The position numbers and the translations under genes are program-made. Shown here piece by piece: positions 6,380 through 8,414 of a stretch of DNA of 8,414 bases (position 1 is its first letter; every line of letters begins with the position of its first letter). Location: the NCBI GenBank assembly GCA_913062735.1, contig CAJXWI010000087.1:1-8414 (forward strand), given 5' to 3'. The stretch is from an uncultured Arcobacter sp. (lineage in GTDB: Bacteria; Campylobacterota; Campylobacteria; Campylobacterales; Arcobacteraceae). The notes under the pieces are model-generated. The model did not search any database, was not told where the DNA came from, and saw nothing but the letters and a program-made list of their open reading frames with translations.

Positions 6380-7566
6380 GAAATTACTCCCAGTTCTTTA
6401 CCAATGCTAATAAAAGCAGCAATAGCTTTATCTAATTGATCTTTAGTGTGTGTTGCACTAAGTTGTATTCTTATACGCGCTTGTCCTTTTGCAACAACAG
6501 GAAAAGAAAAAGCAATAACATAAATCCCTTTTTCTAAGAGTTTTGAAGCCATTAAACTTGCTAATTTTGCTTCTTTTAATAAAACAGGAACAATGGCATG
6601 ATCTGCACCTTTTAATTCAAAACCCGCTTTACTCATCTCATCTCTGAAATATTTGCTGTTGTTTTTTAATGTAATTAATAGCTCTTTTGAATCTTGTAAA
6701 ATACTAAGAGCCTCTATAGAAGCAGCAGCTACCATAGGTGCAATAGAATTTGAAAATAAATAAGGACGTGAGCGTTGCCTTAAATACTCAATTATATTAG
6801 CGCGCCCTGAAGTATATCCTCCACTAGCACCTCCAAGAGCTTTTCCTAGCGTTCCTGTATAAATATCAATTTGATCTTCTAATCCATAATGAGAAGGAGT
6901 TCCTCTTCCTTGATCTCCTAATACTCCAATACTATGAGAATCATCTACCATTAAGATAGCATCATATTTTTTTGCTAAAATACAAATCTCTGGCAAGTTA
7001 GCTAAAGAACCATCCATAGAAAATACACCATCAGTTACAATGAGTTTGAATTTTGAATCTTTTGCTTCAATCAATTGTTCTTCCAAGGATTGCATATTGG
7101 AATTTTTATATCTGTATCTGTTTGCTTTACATAAACGTACGCCATCAATTATACTTGCGTGATTTAACTCATCGCTTATTATTGCATCGTTTTCATCTAA
7201 AAGTGTTTCAAATAAACCAGTATTTGCATCAAAACAAGAAGAATATAAAATAGTATCTTCTGTATGTAAAAAAGAAGAAATACTTTTTTCTAGTTTTTTA
7301 TGTATGCTTTGTGTTCCACAAATAAATCGTACAGAAGCTACTCCATACCCAAATTCTTCTAGCGCTTTTGCTGCTGCATTTTTCATTTTTGCATTACTAG
7401 CTAGCCCTAAATAATTATTGGCACAAAAGTTGATTACTTCTGAACCGTCACTTAACGTAATATCTGATGCTTGAGGAGAATTTAATATTCTCTCTTGTTT
7501 GTATAAACCTTGCTCATGTATTGAGTCTAGTTTAGTTTTCAAGCTATCTAAAAATATTTTACTCAT
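6376..7566 (-). CDS. kbl: Glycine C-acetyltransferase (2-amino-3-ketobutyrate CoA ligase)
   Basis: PLP enzyme converting 2-amino-3-oxobutyrate and CoA into glycine and acetyl-CoA, acting directly on the Tdh product. The 396 residues match E. coli Kbl (398) from end to end, including [11 protein letters not shown] (46-56), SVRFICGTQ (78-86), the PLP-contacting MVDDSH (206-211, Asp208 and His211) and the Schiff-base lysine Lys242 in [10 protein letters not shown]. An upstream in-frame ATG at 7599 would add 11 residues (MRKMRKFKDKN) that E. coli Kbl lacks and that have no ribosome-binding site. I chose the ATG at 7566 because TAAGGA (7574-7579) lies 7 nt before it and the product then starts like the family. 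Its stop overlaps the tdh start by 4 bp. The operon's likely function is use of threonine as a source of glycine and acetyl-CoA. Confidence 0.96.
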   Translation of the reverse strand: MSKIFLDSLKTKLDSIHEQGLYKQERILNSPQASDITLSDGSEVINFCANNYLGLASNAKMKNAAAKALEEFGYGVASVRFICGTQSIHKKLEKSISSFLHTEDTILYSSCFDANTGLFETLLDENDAIISDELNHASIIDGVRLCKANRYRYKNSNMQSLEEQLIEAKDSKFKLIVTDGVFSMDGSLANLPEICILAKKYDAILMVDDSHSIGVLGDQGRGTPSHYGLEDQIDIYTGTLGKALGGASGGYTSGRANIIEYLRQRSRPYLFSNSIAPMVAAASIEALSILQDSKELLITLKNNSKYFRDEMSKAGFELKGADHAIVPVLLKEAKLASLMASKLLEKGIYVIAFSFPVVAKGQARIRIQLSATHTKDQLDKAIAAFISIGKELGVIS

Positions 7567-7573
7567 ATTCTTA

Positions 7574-7579
7574 TCCTTA
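7574..7579 (-). promoter_or_regulatory. Ribosome-binding site that decides the kbl start
   Basis: TAAGGA on the minus strand, 7 nt upstream of the ATG at 7566. The longer alternative starts at 7599 and 7590 have no comparable site, which favours the shorter protein. Confidence 0.75.
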
Positions 7580-7612
7580 AATTTACGCATTTTGCGCATT
7601 GATAGTCTTGAA

Positions 7613-7639
7613 TCATAAACATATATTTGATGTTTATGA
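7613..7639. promoter_or_regulatory. Perfect 10-bp-arm inverted repeat upstream of kbl; candidate operator
   Basis: TCATAAACAT (7613-7622) and ATGTTTATGA (7630-7639) are exact reverse complements with a 7-nt spacer, 47-73 bp upstream of the kbl start. AT-rich -10-like sequences on the minus strand (TATATC at 7644-7649, TATATG at 7656-7661) would place the transcription start at or just before the repeat. It could be a dimeric repressor site or a 5' leader hairpin. E. coli kbl-tdh is Lrp-controlled, but this repeat does not look like the Lrp consensus, so the regulator is unknown. Confidence 0.5.
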
Positions 7640-7780
7640 AAAAGATATATAGTAGCATATAATCTTCTTTTATGTGTAAAAATACCATATATTTTGAATT
7701 AAAATATTATTAGTTTAATCTTATTAAATTCACTATTTTATTTGTAATAAATTTCCCCTAAAATCCACATAAAATTTATT

Positions 7781-7786
7781 TATACT
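7781..7786 (+). promoter_or_regulatory. -10 box TATACT for the lipoprotein gene
   Basis: TATACT lies 53 bp upstream of the ATG at 7840. Predicted start near 7793 gives a leader of about 45 nt with the ribosome-binding site AAGGA (7830-7834) 5 nt before the ATG. No clear -35 hexamer is visible. The rest of the gap between kbl and this gene (7567-7839) holds the kbl leader, the inverted repeat and AT-rich DNA with no open frame. Confidence 0.5.
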
Positions 7787-7839
7787 AGTGCACCTAAAAT
7801 AGCGATTTATTTTAATCAATTTTACAAAAAAGGAAAACA

Positions 7840-8277
7840 ATGTTAAAAAAAACAGCTTCAAGGCTTTTATATGTATCAATGTACGCGACATTAATATTTA
7901 TAATGAGTGCTTGTTCAATAAAACAAGAAATGAATCAGCCAAAACAAAAAGATTTATCTGTTTTTAATCTTGGATCAAAAAGAGCAGACGTTATTAAAGA
8001 AATTGGAAAAGCAATTGAAAGTAAGCTTGAAAAAGACAATAGCTTAAGTGAAACCTATTCCTTTACACAAAGCTACAGTCCTAATATAAAAACAAGTAGA
8101 ATTGTAGGGCACGCTTTTATGAATCTTGCTACTTTTGGTTTATACGAGATTTTAGCTACTCAAGATGAAACTCAAAGTCTTGGCCAAAAAGTAGTGCTTA
8201 TTATAAATTATGATCAAAACAATAAAATAAAAGAGGTAAAAACGATTGTAGGAAAAGGTATTTTAGTGAAAAACTAA
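7840..8277 (+). CDS. Putative lipoprotein, possibly BamE/SmpA-like fold
   Basis: A 145-residue exported protein. The N-terminus has basic residues (KK at 3-4, Arg8), a hydrophobic core at about 9-22 and the lipobox MSAC with Cys25 as the predicted lipidated residue, so it should be membrane-anchored after signal peptidase II cleavage. The mature part starts with a short Gln/Lys-rich linker, then DLSVFNLGSKRADVIKEIG (38-56), which resembles the 'G-x-x-R-x-x-V-x-x-x-x-G' helix of BamE/SmpA-type small lipoproteins. Next comes an aromatic strand YSFTQSYS (73-80), a Gly/Phe-rich segment with ATFGLYEILATQDE (97-110), and two strands ending in VVLIINYDQNNKIKEV. The motif order recalls a widespread uncharacterised proteobacterial lipoprotein family. 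The function is unknown. It has its own promoter and is divergent from kbl. Confidence 0.75.
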   Translation: MLKKTASRLLYVSMYATLIFIMSACSIKQEMNQPKQKDLSVFNLGSKRADVIKEIGKAIESKLEKDNSLSETYSFTQSYSPNIKTSRIVGHAFMNLATFGLYEILATQDETQSLGQKVVLIINYDQNNKIKEVKTIVGKGILVKN

Positions 8278-8304
8278 GTACTTTTTTTCTAAAAGAACAG
8301 CATT

Positions 8305-8414
8305 TTATTCTACAGTGTCTTTTGTTTTTTTCTTGATATCTTTTGATATTAAGTAAAAATTAAAGGCTCTTTTATAATCTTCTTGATATTGTATGATACA
8401 AGGAGATATTATTG
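8305..8414 (-). CDS. Unidentified protein, C-terminal end only (5' end outside window)
   Basis: The minus strand is open from the right edge to a TAA at 8305-8307. The last 35 codons end in a mixed charged/aromatic sequence (IIQYQEDYKRAFNFYLIS, then DIKKKTKDTVE) that looks like real protein rather than random AT-rich translation. The other two minus frames stop early. It converges on the lipoprotein gene with a gap of 27 bp. The segment is too short for me to name the family. A competing reading is that AAGGAG at 8400-8404 precedes a plus-strand TTG start at the very edge, but nothing after it can be seen. Confidence 0.5.
   Translation of the reverse strand, partial: IISPCIIQYQEDYKRAFNFYLISKDIKKKTKDTVE

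Noticed and set aside
7567..7599. Longer kbl start at the ATG at 7599
   Set aside because: It adds 11 residues absent from E. coli Kbl, lacks a ribosome-binding site, and the ATG at 7566 has a well-placed TAAGGA.
7582..7599. Tandem 9-mers ATGCGCAAA and ATGCGTAAA on the minus strand upstream of kbl
   Set aside because: Only two imperfect copies; too short to distinguish from chance and with no known recognition factor.

Overview
The window is strongly AT-rich bacterial DNA with compact genes, short intergenic gaps and AT-rich -10 boxes (TATAAT/TATACT/TATAGT) that lack convincing -35 boxes. That promoter style, the codon use and the gene set suggest a Campylobacterota-type genome, perhaps Arcobacter-like. 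This is inference; the window has no rRNA or other marker gene to settle it. No tRNA, rRNA, CRISPR array, insertion sequence or phage gene is visible.

Left part (1-2338): the 3' end of an NAD(P)-binding Rossmann/SDR-type protein is followed after 9 bp by a small membrane methyltransferase-family protein (ICMT/PEMT type). The latter converges, with a 4-bp overlap of stop codons, on a YeeE/YedE-type sulfur-compound transporter read from the minus strand. The transporter lies directly downstream of a gene for an 86-residue acidic helical protein of unknown function, and the two probably form one transcript from a consensus TATAAT box.

Middle (2339-5347): a DUF479/AcpH-like acyl-carrier-protein phosphodiesterase gene reads rightward. 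It is followed by about 410 bp of very AT-rich non-coding DNA with small inverted repeats. Next is a FlK-type hotdog thioesterase whose predicted Thr/Glu/His triad has the family spacing. On the minus strand is a PIN-PhoH ATPase gene with a -10 box so close to its ATG that the mRNA may be leaderless.

Right part (5348-8414): kbl-tdh, the threonine-to-glycine operon, reads leftward. The two genes overlap by 4 bp, and the operon ends in a strong hairpin that includes the tdh stop codon. A 10-bp-arm inverted repeat lies upstream of kbl at a plausible operator position. Divergent from it is a BamE-like lipoprotein gene, and at the right edge is the apparent C-terminal end of another minus-strand gene.

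Overall this looks like ordinary chromosomal core and housekeeping content. I did not find a convincing new multi-gene system. The points most worth checking are the acidic protein/YedE pair, the possible leaderless and divergent PhoH, the kbl inverted repeat and the fluoroacetyl-CoA-thioesterase-like protein.
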